Assembly (NCBI GenBank): GCA_964448185.1 | Contig: CAYUVO010000093.1 | Location: 1 to 10,296, forward strand | Length of the DNA: 10,296 nt | From: OFTM382 sp964448185 | GTDB lineage: Bacteria > Planctomycetota > Phycisphaerae > Phycisphaerales > UBA1924 | Reading direction: 5' to 3' | Shown: in pieces, positions 1-6,033 of the stretch | Layout of the letters: every line of letters starts with the position of its first letter | How positions within the stretch are numbered: position 1 is the stretch's first letter | Notes under the pieces: model-generated | The model's database searches: none | What the model saw: only the letters and a program-made list of their open reading frames with translations | What the model was told of the DNA's origin: nothing | Translations under genes and position numbers: made by a program

Positions 1-1
1 G

Positions 2-427
2 GCAATATCACGAGGTTCGCTTCCTACAATCGAAGCAAGGATCGCCGAGAGCGATCTCGACGATACGGTGCTCTTTATCGAGGAACTCACGCTGCGGTCT
101 ACCGATGATCGCTGGCCGCGTCTGGATCAACAGGGACGGGCGCTCTTGCCCGCGCGATGGTGGGTTAGTGTTTCATCTCGCGATGAAGTCCAACTCGCGA
201 CCTGGGCTCGGCTTGAACTTCACCCGATGAACCAGACACTCATGGTGACGTTCATGGATGAGCAGTTTCAACAGATTGCTGAGCCCCGACAGCTTCTTGC
301 AGCTGTGCATGCATTGAACATCGAACAGGTCCACAACGGAGAGCATTCCGAGGCACTCATCCTAAGCATTGAGACAATGACAGGCGAAACACGACAACTC
401 TCCCTGCCCATGGGGAGCACGCCATGA
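2..427 (+). CDS. Partial pseudopilin-like protein, GspJ position (5' end outside window)
   Basis: The frame is open from the first complete codon at base 2, so the N-terminus (where a prepilin leader would sit) is missing. About 141 residues remain, ending in TGA at 425-427, which overlaps the ATG of the next gene by 4 bases. The visible part is soluble, with alternating beta-type segments (ARWWVSVSSRDEVQLATWARL; ALILSIETMTGETRQLSLP), as expected for the globular head of a minor pseudopilin. In the type II secretion gene order, gspJ normally lies immediately before gspK, and K follows here. The GspJ call therefore rests mainly on position and overall character, not on a diagnostic motif. GspI or another pseudopilin is possible. 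An internal GTG at 68 is not needed as a start. Confidence 0.5.
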   Translation, partial: AISRGSLPTIEARIAESDLDDTVLFIEELTLRSTDDRWPRLDQQGRALLPARWWVSVSSRDEVQLATWARLELHPMNQTLMVTFMDEQFQQIAEPRQLLAAVHALNIEQVHNGEHSEALILSIETMTGETRQLSLPMGSTP

Positions 428-1281
428 ACACGCAACGCCGAGGGGTCGCTTTGCTGTTGGTGCTCTCAACACTTGTCATCGTCGTCCCGGCCCTTGCGCT
501 GCTGGCGATTCGCGCAACGTCTTTGCACCGCTCTACGCATCAAACACGACTGGTCACCACGATCGACAGCTCGCTTTCTTCGTTCGAGTCAAGCATCGAG
601 ACATGGCTCGCTGAAAATGCATCTGCCGTGGTCTTGCCACTTGATGCAACATCGCCACGGCTCACCATCGATCAATGGAACTGGACCGCTGGCTCGCAGC
701 AGGTATCCGTCTCGATTACCGCATTCGATTTGCAAGGGATGCTCCCGGTAACAACCGCTCGAAACACTCCGGTGGGTCACCGTCTTGCCCCAGAGATCGC
801 GGCAACGCTTCGCCGCGTGCCATCGGACCACGCAGCCAACCTCGGGCTCGATGGCTGGTCCAAGCGATCGGTCTACAAAGGTCAGCACTCGTGGTATCCG
901 AATCAGTATCACGACACTCATCGTGAAGTAAACCCGGGCGAAGTTGTCGCGTTTGATCTTGGCGAACTCGATCTTCCGAACGTGCTCAACGTCAACACAG
1001 CTCCTTGGGTGATGGTTGAATCTGTCGCTCGGTTCACAGGCACAACCAACCTCGACCGCCTCGCAGATGCAAGGAACAATGGCGACACAGCGGCAACGCT
1101 TCCTAGACCAGCAAGTCAAAGTCAGGGCAGCATCCCCAAGATCAGGCTCTCGACAACCTCGGATGCGTGGGCGTTCCGAATCGACGCCGCGTCTGGCTCA
1201 GCACGCCGATCATGGTGGCTCGTCTACGTCCACGGGCAAGATGGATGGAGGTTGCACCGCCGTGTCCCGATCGACGCATAA
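424..1281 (+). CDS. gspK: Minor pseudopilin GspK, type II secretion system
   Basis: This 285-residue protein begins with a class III prepilin leader: a short basic stretch ending RRG at residues 5-7, then a hydrophobic helix (VALLLVLSTLVIVVPALALL, 8-27). Prepilin peptidase would cut after Gly7. Mature position +5 is Leu12 and not the Glu found in most pilins; lacking Glu5 is a known trait of GspK, which caps the pseudopilus tip. At 188-195 it has LNVNTAPW, matching the 'NVNTAP' segment typical of the GspK alpha domain. It is a little shorter than the usual 300-330 residues. ATG overlaps the preceding stop by 4 bases, and its own TAA (1279-1281) overlaps the next gene by 20 bases. It acts in the periplasm, anchored in the inner membrane before pseudopilus assembly. 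Confidence 0.8.
   Translation: MNTQRRGVALLLVLSTLVIVVPALALLAIRATSLHRSTHQTRLVTTIDSSLSSFESSIETWLAENASAVVLPLDATSPRLTIDQWNWTAGSQQVSVSITAFDLQGMLPVTTARNTPVGHRLAPEIAATLRRVPSDHAANLGLDGWSKRSVYKGQHSWYPNQYHDTHREVNPGEVVAFDLGELDLPNVLNVNTAPWVMVESVARFTGTTNLDRLADARNNGDTAATLPRPASQSQGSIPKIRLSTTSDAWAFRIDAASGSARRSWWLVYVHGQDGWRLHRRVPIDA
1247..1251 (+). promoter_or_regulatory. Shine-Dalgarno site fixing the GTG start of the GspC-like gene
   Basis: GGAGG lies inside the 3' end of gspK, 10 bases before GTG 1262. In-frame ATGs exist further upstream (1016, 1241), but they would add residues with no membrane-protein character or lie before the site. The GTG start gives a normal short basic N-terminus directly before the membrane helix. 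Confidence 0.7.
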
Positions 1282-1756
1282 TCCATTGCGATCGCTGAAG
1301 CTTCTGACTCGCAGCGTCCTAGTTGTCGGCGTACTTGCCAGTGCCGCCGCTGTGGTGTGGGCGTTCAGGTCTCGCGGAGAAGCACATACCGTTCAACAGG
1401 GCTTTGCTGCTTTGCCGCAAGCGGATGAAAGCACACAACCGGCTCAAACTATCGACTGGAGTACCTTCGACGTTGCGCTCTGGCAGCCGTACCCAACCGC
1501 TCCAAACACTGCCGATTCCTCAAGGATAGTAAATCGACAACCACCGCAAGTGCGGCTCGAACTGCTCGCCATTTCCGTTGACACTGACAAGAACCACTCG
1601 GCGATCCTCTACGACCCCAGCACGCACAAAGTGCATCGCGTCGAAGAAGGATCGATCATTGATCGCCAGCGTGTCGCGAGCATTGATGCAGGTGGCGTCG
1701 AGATCGAATCCGCTGGCCGCATCGCACGCTTATCGCTACGGGAAGAATCGCCATGA
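1262..1756 (+). CDS. GspC/PilP-like inner-membrane protein with HR-type domain
   Basis: With the GTG start the protein has 164 residues. A short basic N-terminus (R2-R18) is followed by one membrane helix at about 17-35 (VLVVGVLASAAAVVWAF). A variable, Pro/Ala/Gln-rich linker runs to about residue 95. The C-terminal 95-160 segment has the beta-rich pattern of the GspC homology region (LELLAIS...NHSAILYDP...VHRVEEGSII...VASIDAGGVEIE...IARLSL). In the family, this domain sits in the periplasm and contacts the N0 domain of the secretin GspD. There is no PDZ or coiled-coil extension, so it is a short C, close to PilP of type IV pili. Overlaps are 20 bases with gspK and 4 bases (ATGA) with the next gene. 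In proteobacteria gspC usually heads the operon, so its place between K and L is unusual. Confidence 0.65.
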   Translation: MSRSTHNPLRSLKLLTRSVLVVGVLASAAAVVWAFRSRGEAHTVQQGFAALPQADESTQPAQTIDWSTFDVALWQPYPTAPNTADSSRIVNRQPPQVRLELLAISVDTDKNHSAILYDPSTHKVHRVEEGSIIDRQRVASIDAGGVEIESAGRIARLSLREESP

Positions 1757-2616
1757 ACAGTTCCAGCGGCATTGCCACGCACCTCATTCCCGCCGAGCAC
1801 CTCTACTGGGCAAGCTTGAATGCTTCCACTCTCACTGGCCAAAGTGTTCGCTCTGCTGCTGCTCGTCGCAGGCTTGGGTTTGCGTTCGAGCGGTACTTAC
1901 CCGTCCCGATCGAACAAGTCCACGCCGTGTATGTTCGTTCAGGCGATGCAATCATCGCCTGCGGCATCGACTGGTCTCGCCTCAATCCATTGCTCGAACA
2001 AGGCATCTTGCGCATAGAGCCAGAGTCACTGCCCAGGTGGCTCAATGCGGACGCGCAACCACTTGAGTTCAATCTCGCATCCTTCGAGGCAACCCCGCCG
2101 CACATCATCCAGGCTGGCAACCGACTCGCCGCAACGTCCGCCATTGCAGCATCGCTCGTCTTGCTGATCGTGGCATTCGGAATCAATCGGCGTGCCAACA
2201 CGCTTGATGAAACTACTGCGGGTCTTCGCGTCGCATCCAATCAAGCCATCACCAATCAGATCGGCTCGGGACTCGCAGGCCAACTCCCTCAACTGCGTCT
2301 GACCGCTGAACTCCGCAGACTCCGTTCGCTTGAGTCATCGTCGTCACATTACAACGGGGCGGCCGACGCCGTTCCCACGCTCGTCGCAGCCTTTGAGGCA
2401 TGGCCTACCGACATCGTCACGCACACCGAATCACTTACTGCAACGGGCTCGACTCTTCGCATGAGAACTCGCCACGAGAACACCGCAACTGCGGATGCCT
2501 TCGCGGCTGCCTGGAAACCTGAACCTGCCAGATGGACGACGCAGCAACCGGGCATGTCCACGCAACGCGGGCAAGTCCAGCTTGAGCTTGTAAGCGAACG
2601 AAGGAGCGACGGATGA
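1753..2616 (+). CDS. GspL-like (PilM/PilN-like) assembly platform protein
   Basis: The 287-residue protein has a cytoplasmic N-terminal part (1-124) of mixed alpha/beta character, a single membrane helix at about 126-144 (AATSAIAASLVLLIVAFGI), then a basic NRR stop and a helical, coiled-coil-prone segment (150-200: LRLTAELRRLRSLESSSS). It ends with a ferredoxin-like region (about 205-282: VPTLVAAFEAWPTDIVTHTESLTATGSTLRMRTR). That layout matches GspL, which links the ATPase GspE to GspM, but the cytoplasmic part is roughly half the usual size and I see no ATP-binding motif of the actin-like fold. The identity is inferred from topology plus position before a GspM-like gene. ATG 1753 and the TGA of the preceding gene share ATGA; the same arrangement occurs at the 3' end. 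Confidence 0.65.
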   Translation: MNSSSGIATHLIPAEHLYWASLNASTLTGQSVRSAAARRRLGFAFERYLPVPIEQVHAVYVRSGDAIIACGIDWSRLNPLLEQGILRIEPESLPRWLNADAQPLEFNLASFEATPPHIIQAGNRLAATSAIAASLVLLIVAFGINRRANTLDETTAGLRVASNQAITNQIGSGLAGQLPQLRLTAELRRLRSLESSSSHYNGAADAVPTLVAAFEAWPTDIVTHTESLTATGSTLRMRTRHENTATADAFAAAWKPEPARWTTQQPGMSTQRGQVQLELVSERRSDG

Positions 2617-3146
2617 TCCGCAACCGCACGTTTGCAATGCTCGCCTTGCCAGTCTTCGCTCTTGGCATCTGCATCTGGCAGGCCAAGCGATTGGTTGACT
2701 CAAAGCAAGAATATCAACACGCCCAGGCGTCTACGAGGCTCGTCGCCCAAGAGCTAGCCGAACTCACGCGGCTTGAAGTCTCATCACAGCAGATTACATG
2801 GGGTGCTCGGCCCGAGGCAGACGTGCTCGCCCTTGCCAGAACCGCTGTATCCGATGCCGGGCTGCCCTCTGGAACCCTCCAAGGCGTAATCCCCACGGGT
2901 GATCGGCCCGTCCCCGGCCAACCCAACACCGAAGTGCAACTCCGCGAACAATCCGTACGCATCAACTTGCGATCTGTGACCGCACCAACGCTTGGTTCAT
3001 TTCTTAGAGCCTGGCAAAACGCAGCGCCGCGATGGACCGTCACCTCGATCGAGATGACCGCCGGGAATACTCGCGGCTCGCGAGGCGGCACATTTGCAAC
3101 CACGCTCATTGTCACCGCGCCGTACGCTCAGGGGGGTACTCCATGA
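2613..3146 (+). CDS. GspM-like (PilO-like) inner-membrane protein
   Basis: This 177-residue protein starts with a short basic cytoplasmic tail (MIRNR) and one membrane helix (about 7-23, FAMLALPVFALGICIWQ). A helical segment (24-56: KRLVDSKQEYQHAQASTRLV..ELAELTRLE) could form a coiled coil. The periplasmic domain (66-175) reads as alpha/beta: LALARTAVSDAGLPS, then VRINLRSVTAPTLGSFLRAW, then TVTSIEMTAGN and ATTLIVTAPYA. This is the ferredoxin-like build of GspM/PilO, which dimerises with GspL/PilN. In the family this pair forms the platform between the cytoplasmic ATPase and the pseudopilus. It overlaps its neighbours by 4 bases on both sides. The family is poorly conserved, so topology and gene order carry the call. 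Confidence 0.65.
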   Translation: MIRNRTFAMLALPVFALGICIWQAKRLVDSKQEYQHAQASTRLVAQELAELTRLEVSSQQITWGARPEADVLALARTAVSDAGLPSGTLQGVIPTGDRPVPGQPNTEVQLREQSVRINLRSVTAPTLGSFLRAWQNAAPRWTVTSIEMTAGNTRGSRGGTFATTLIVTAPYAQGGTP

Positions 3147-3724
3147 AGGTCACCATCATACATATCTGGTCCCTGCTGCTGAGCTTGATTCTGGCATCAA
3201 CTCTCACCGGCTGCGCAAGCAGTTCGGGCCCGTACCGGCCAGCTTCCGCAGACATCAGAAGCCCGCTGCGGGCAGAGCGACTCACCCAAGAGGCAGTCGC
3301 TGCAATCGATCGCGGCGATGATGCACGCGGCGAATCTTTGCTGACCCAAGCCCTAACCGCCGATCTCTACCACGGTCCCGCACACAACAACCTCGGAGTG
3401 CTCTACCTCAATCAAGGCAAGCTCTACGAAGCCGCATCAGAGTTTGAGTGGGCTCGCAAGCTCATGCCCGGTCATCCTGACCCGCGTACCAACCTCGCCA
3501 TGACACTCGAACGAGCTGGACAGATCGATAGCGCTATGGACGAATATCGCTCAGCACTCGAAGTCTGGCCGGGCCACATGCCCACGATCCAGGCCTACGC
3601 CCGCTGCCAGGTCAAGCACGGCCAGCCGCAAGAAGACCTCCTAGGTCTCGTCGAACAGATCGCGCTGCGAGGAGAGACACCAGAGTGGAGGCAGTGGGCA
3701 CAACTCCAACACGCCAAGCGGTAA
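3143..3724 (+). CDS. TPR-repeat lipoprotein, possible secretin pilotin
   Basis: ATG 3143 overlaps the preceding stop (ATGA) and gives a 193-residue protein. Residues 1-23 are a lipoprotein signal peptide with lipobox LTGC, so the mature N-terminus would be lipidated Cys24. TPR-type helix pairs follow at about 45-76, 77-110 (AHNNLGVLYLNQGKLYEAAS) and 112-144 (RTNLAMTLERAGQIDSAMDE), with a weaker one at 145-176. This resembles PilF/PilW and TadD lipoproteins, which help secretins reach or stay in the outer membrane. As the last gene of a secretion-system operon it is a reasonable pilotin or assembly-factor candidate, but that role is inferred. The presence of Ala at +2 (no Asp) fits outer-membrane sorting under the E. 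coli rule, which may not hold in planctomycetes. Confidence 0.75.
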   Translation: MKVTIIHIWSLLLSLILASTLTGCASSSGPYRPASADIRSPLRAERLTQEAVAAIDRGDDARGESLLTQALTADLYHGPAHNNLGVLYLNQGKLYEAASEFEWARKLMPGHPDPRTNLAMTLERAGQIDSAMDEYRSALEVWPGHMPTIQAYARCQVKHGQPQEDLLGLVEQIALRGETPEWRQWAQLQHAKR

Positions 3725-3791
3725 CACACAAGCATTGAATGCTGGCATCCAAAGCACATCTTCAATCTGTCTTGATTCCCTTGGCGAGGAC

Positions 3792-4100
3792 TCACTCGGG
3801 GATATGAAGGCTCTCATCAGATTTTCGCATCATCTCACGCAGCACCTGAATCAGCTCCGCAGATCGATGACGCTGCTCAACAGCCACGGCCGACCGCTCG
3901 CCGTGTTTGCGAGCGTTCTGCGCACTCGCCGCCTTGCCCTCAGCCGTCCGTGGTCCTGTGCTCTGCTCCCACGGCTTGTTTCGCTTGGCCGAGGACCTCA
4001 GAGAGGCCAGGCCCTCCGGAGTCAGCCGGTAGGGCCGCCGGGGCTGACCGCTCGGGCAATCCTTGTTCGTTCGCCGCGTTCTCTGTTTGTGTTTTCTCAT
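3792..4100 (-). CDS. Small basic protein with STGPRTAEGK...NARKHG motif, unknown function
   Basis: The ATG at 4100 is preceded by an SD-like AGGTGG (4107-4112, 6-base spacing) and gives 102 residues. The N-terminus is very basic (MRKHKQRTRRTNK), followed by RPYRLTPEGLASLR (23-35) and WEQSTGPRTAEGK (44-56) with NARKHG (62-67), and a helical C-terminus. The 'STGPRTxEGKxxSxxNAxKHG' pattern recurs in small uncharacterised proteins of planctomycetes and proteobacteria, often near mobile DNA (from memory, not searched). The basic content suggests nucleic-acid contact but no known domain is visible. Its first 161 bases overlap the 3' end of the upstream gene in another frame. It converges with the secretion operon, leaving 67 bases between the stops with no clear T-tract terminator. 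Confidence 0.65.
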   Translation of the reverse strand: MRKHKQRTRRTNKDCPSGQPRRPYRLTPEGLASLRSSAKRNKPWEQSTGPRTAEGKAASAQNARKHGERSAVAVEQRHRSAELIQVLREMMRKSDESLHIPE

Positions 4101-4590
4101 TCTGAACCACCTGCTGGTTGGCGATGTTGGCCTGCTTGATGGCGGTGAAGGTGTCCCCGGCTCGGGGTGGCTTGCGGTACTCAGCCAGCGCGAGCATGAG
4201 CCGTCGGAACGTATTGCTCGCACGATCGGCGTACTCGTTGACGGTCTGGATCGACTTCAGATCAGTCTGGCTGCCCGAGAGCTTGGTCAGGTGGAGCACC
4301 CGGACGTGCGCCAGCAGTGCCTGCACAACAAGCATCTCTTCGAGAGCATCCCGAGGGGCCATCTCCCGCATCAGCCAGTCCATGAGCTGATGAGCTGAGA
4401 CGGGCACGTCGATGCCTTCGAGCAGCATCCCGAGATGGGGCACGAGGGCATAGCAGTACGTCGCAGCTCCGAGCGCCCTGACGTGGACATCGGCCGCAGC
4501 ATCCGGATCAGATGAAGGATCGGCAGAGGTGGTGCATCGAACACCCCCATCAGTTGGCTTCACACCGACACCCCTCTTCTTACGAGTCAT
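3940..4590 (-). CDS. Hypothetical helical protein (216 aa), partner of the STGPRTAEGK gene
   Basis: The chosen ATG (4590) has a good SD, AAGGAG, about 8 bases upstream. A longer frame reaches 4674, but its extra residues are Arg-rich and unstructured. The protein begins basic (MTRKKRG), has an Asp/Ala-rich stretch at 23-34, then a helical core (about 35-145) with ATYCYALVPHLGMLLEG and VVQALLAHVRVLHLTKLS, then NEYADRASNTFRRLMLALAE (118-137). The tail (150-216) is Gln/Asn/Ala/Pro-rich and probably disordered; it is the part overlapped by the downstream gene. I do not recognise a named domain. The pairing with the downstream small basic protein looks like a set seen in planctomycete genomes, and the 'RASNTFRR' part recalls phage- or plasmid-type small proteins, but no function can be given. 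Confidence 0.65.
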   Translation of the reverse strand: MTRKKRGVGVKPTDGGVRCTTSADPSSDPDAAADVHVRALGAATYCYALVPHLGMLLEGIDVPVSAHQLMDWLMREMAPRDALEEMLVVQALLAHVRVLHLTKLSGSQTDLKSIQTVNEYADRASNTFRRLMLALAEYRKPPRAGDTFTAIKQANIANQQVVQNEKTQTENAANEQGLPERSAPAALPADSGGPGLSEVLGQAKQAVGAEHRTTDG

Positions 4591-4864
4591 GGTCGGTCTC
4601 CTTCGTGGCGCAGGACGCCCCCACCATCGCCGCGATGCCCGCACGGATCGCAGGCGACAGCGTGGGCCAAGCATCGATCAGGCGCTTGAGATCGGGATCG
4701 AAGAGGGCGTCCGATCCCGTTGCTGTCTCTACTGCTGTTACGCTGTCTGGCGAAGGCGTAAGTCCACGTATTGACAACGGCTTATGATCGGCTGTCCCGG
4801 ACTGTCGATCCGGATGTTGCGGGTTCGATTCCCGTCCGCCTCGCTTGTAAAGCGGCCTTGGCAT
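4580..4864 (-). CDS. Short ORF reading through a tRNA fragment; C-terminal WPTL peptide, start uncertain
   Basis: The frame ends with TAA at 4580-4582, overlapping the ATG of the next gene by 11 bases, as in a coupled operon. The last 40 residues (DPDLKRLIDAWPTLSPAIRA..., then GIAAMV) read like a real protein: an acidic start, an amphipathic helix and a WPTL turn. The first part (GGRESNPQHPDRQSG) is only the antisense translation of the tRNA fragment at 4797-4843. So the frame may be the 3' remnant of a longer gene joined to the tRNA scar, or a short peptide starting inside (TTG at 4777, no convincing SD). From memory, similar WPTL tails occur at the end of planctomycete mobile-element genes; this could not be checked. 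Treat the 5' limit as arbitrary. Confidence 0.4.
   Translation of the reverse strand: MPRPLYKRGGRESNPQHPDRQSGTADHKPLSIRGLTPSPDSVTAVETATGSDALFDPDLKRLIDAWPTLSPAIRAGIAAMVGASCATKETDHDS
4797..4843 (+). pseudogene. 3' half of a tRNA-Asp-like gene (anticodon arm to acceptor)
   Basis: The segment folds as the 3' half of a tRNA. The anticodon arm is CCGGA / loop CTGTCGA / TCCGG with anticodon GTC (Asp) at 4804-4806. A 5-base variable loop follows, then a T arm GCGGG / TTCGATT / CCCGT (4819-4835), the 3' acceptor strand CCGCCTC (4836-4842) and discriminator G (4843), which fits tRNA-Asp. A matching 5' acceptor strand GAGGCGG and a D arm are absent where they should lie (about 4771-4796), so the gene is not intact. 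No CCA is encoded. This half-tRNA pattern is typical of the distal end left when an element integrates into the 3' part of a tRNA gene. Confidence 0.6.
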
Positions 4865-4882
4865 GATGCCAGGGCTGTTTTT
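4851..4882 (+). terminator. Intrinsic terminator after the tRNA fragment
   Basis: A hairpin with 13 possible pairs including G-U (left arm 4851-4863, loop TGA 4864-4866, right arm 4867-4879) runs into a T-run at 4878-4882. The core TTGGCA/TGCCAG is strong. It lies 7 bases after the tRNA discriminator base, the normal place for a tRNA transcript terminator, which supports a once-real tRNA 3' end. The reverse strand has only a short T stretch, so it would serve the ankyrin gene on the - strand weakly at best. Confidence 0.75.
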
Positions 4883-4909
4883 GTGTATCGAGGTTCGTCG
4901 CGCCGCATT

Positions 4910-5221
4910 CTAGAACGGCATGTCTGGATCTTCGGCACGCCAAGTAGAAAGCAACTCAGGTGTTGAGTGTTCGCCGACCTGCCCCGCTTCCGGGTTCGCA
5001 CCGGCATCGAGCAACAACGCGGTCATAGCTACGTCTCTATTTCTAACAGCGGCCCATAGAGGCGTCGCTCCTCGAACATCTGGCTGATCCAACCAATCCT
5101 CTGACATCGCCAACAGAGCACACTCCGTTGAACCAGAGTGCGCAGCGGCCAACAGGGGTGTCACGCCAGATGCTGTGACGCACGAATCTAGTTCGCCGCA
5201 CTCTTTCATGAGCACTTCCAA
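4910..5221 (-). CDS. Ankyrin-repeat protein, N-terminus uncertain or frameshifted
   Basis: The 103 residues from TTG 5221 (99 from ATG 5209) form ankyrin repeats: a partial first repeat, a second with SGVTPLLAAAHSGSTECALL, and a third with RGATPLWAAVRNRDVAMTAL followed by LDAGANPEAG. The open frame continues upstream of the TTG for 12 codons (SAWAAINDAPRC), which is the missing first helix of repeat one, and then hits a TGA at 5258-5260 where the TPLH part should be. Neither possible start has a strong SD. The gene may therefore be broken by a small indel near 5240-5260 (see the 5235-5330 entry), or start within the repeat. Ankyrin proteins bind other proteins; no partner can be named, though the orphan gene 122 bases upstream on the same strand is a candidate. 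No signal peptide is visible. Confidence 0.65.
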   Translation of the reverse strand: MEVLMKECGELDSCVTASGVTPLLAAAHSGSTECALLAMSEDWLDQPDVRGATPLWAAVRNRDVAMTALLLDAGANPEAGQVGEHSTPELLSTWRAEDPDMPF

Positions 5222-5234
5222 ACAGCGAGGTGCA

Positions 5235-5330
5235 TCATTGATCGCAGCCCACGCGCTTCAGCCACCCGCGGGCCGCCTTGGCGGTAAACTCCGCGTCACC
5301 GATTCGCGTGATCGACGCGGCGTGATGCAC
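5235..5330 (-). CDS. Short GTG ORF with good SD, probably the displaced N-terminus of the ankyrin gene
   Basis: GTG at 5330 is preceded by GGGAG with 7-base spacing, a better initiation site than either start inside the ankyrin frame. It encodes 31 residues (HHAASITRIGDAEFTAKAAR, then GWLKRVGCDQ), of normal composition, then stops at TGA 5235-5237. Its last 23 bases overlap the open ankyrin frame in a different phase. A one-base change in the overlap (5238-5257) would join this N-terminus to the ankyrin repeats and give about 140 residues. Alternatives are a separate small peptide or a coupling leader. I do not recognise the peptide. Confidence 0.4.
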   Translation of the reverse strand: MHHAASITRIGDAEFTAKAARGWLKRVGCDQ

Positions 5331-5343
5331 TTTACTTCTCCCA

Positions 5344-6033
5344 TCAAGCCATGGACAGGCACTCCGCAAAAGCCTCCTCTGAAAGATTCTGAGAGTTGTC
5401 TTCGAGGGCACATGGCCGCGCCTCTCGAATCAAGCGATTAATCGCACTCGCAAACACGCGGCGTTCTTGGTGGACGCGGTAACGTTCGGCCAGACTAGAG
5501 CGAAGCAGTATCTCATATGCAACGGCCTTCGCAATTCCCGTCCGTCTTTGATCTTGCCCTGCCTCGTACTGAAGCAAACACTGGGCGGTGGCCTGCTTGA
5601 ATCCATCGCTGCCGGCCAATGTGGTTCGCATGACTCGCACGCAAGCGCTGAGCCAAAAATTCTTTGCTTCGTTGTATTCTTCTTCGCCCTCTGAGCACAA
5701 CACCACTAAAGACCAAAACGCCAGAACTGGGTGCTCTCTGGGGCTCTCGTCATCGAGTTTAATACTGAAACCAATGATATCGCTCAGGTATAGATACTGG
5801 CAATCGCTCGAATAGTTTATTATCCTAGATAGCAGCAACTCCTCTGTTTCGATGAGCCGCCGCGTAAATGTGTCCAGTTCCAATATGATGTCGGGTTCAC
5901 TCGCAAACGGCGCGCAGACTCTTGAATAATCTACATGCAAGATGCCTAAGCTACAAAACTCCTTGATGACTTCAGCAATAGGGTCGCTTGTTATCAGATT
6001 GAGTTTCTCTAGGATGTCAAGTGGATAGTTCAT
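5344..6033 (-). CDS. Orphan hypothetical protein, 229 aa, AT-richer than neighbours
   Basis: I do not recognise this protein. It starts at ATG 6033 with only a weak upstream GAG-type SD. It has no signal peptide or membrane helix and is predicted mostly helical and acidic in the first half (TEELLLSRIINYSSDCQYLY; SIKLDDESP; SEGEEEYNEAKNFW), basic in the C-terminal third (YRVHQERRVFASAINRLIRE). Hydrophobic helix HPVLAFWSLVVLC (101-113) is probably buried in a soluble fold. The DNA is visibly more AT-rich, with codons such as ATA, TTA and AGT frequent, unlike the secretion and envelope genes. That fits horizontal acquisition. The ankyrin gene follows on the same strand, so the two may be an accessory pair; an effector, immunity or defence role is speculation. 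Confidence 0.6.
   Translation of the reverse strand: MNYPLDILEKLNLITSDPIAEVIKEFCSLGILHVDYSRVCAPFASEPDIILELDTFTRRLIETEELLLSRIINYSSDCQYLYLSDIIGFSIKLDDESPREHPVLAFWSLVVLCSEGEEEYNEAKNFWLSACVRVMRTTLAGSDGFKQATAQCLLQYEAGQDQRRTGIAKAVAYEILLRSSLAERYRVHQERRVFASAINRLIREARPCALEDNSQNLSEEAFAECLSMA

Noticed and set aside
589..1119. Minus-strand frame of 176 codons inside gspK.
   Set aside because: Antisense shadow of a gene with prepilin leader and NVNTAP motif; Cys/Arg-rich, no SD.
3725..3791. Hairpin AGCAT-TGA-ATGCT between the convergent genes as a terminator.
   Set aside because: Only 5 pairs and no T-run on either strand.
4750..4843. Possible complete tRNA using GCGAAGGCG (4750-4758) as the 5' acceptor strand.
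   Set aside because: The pairing with CCGCCTCGC is mismatched and the distance to the anticodon arm is about 20 bases too long for a D arm.
5230..5330. Inverted repeat GTGCATCA / TGATGCAC 85 bases apart, like an integron attC or a cassette boundary.
   Set aside because: Neither arm has the GTTRRRY core, inner bases do not pair, and an 8-base inverted pair at this distance is expected by chance many times in 10 kb.
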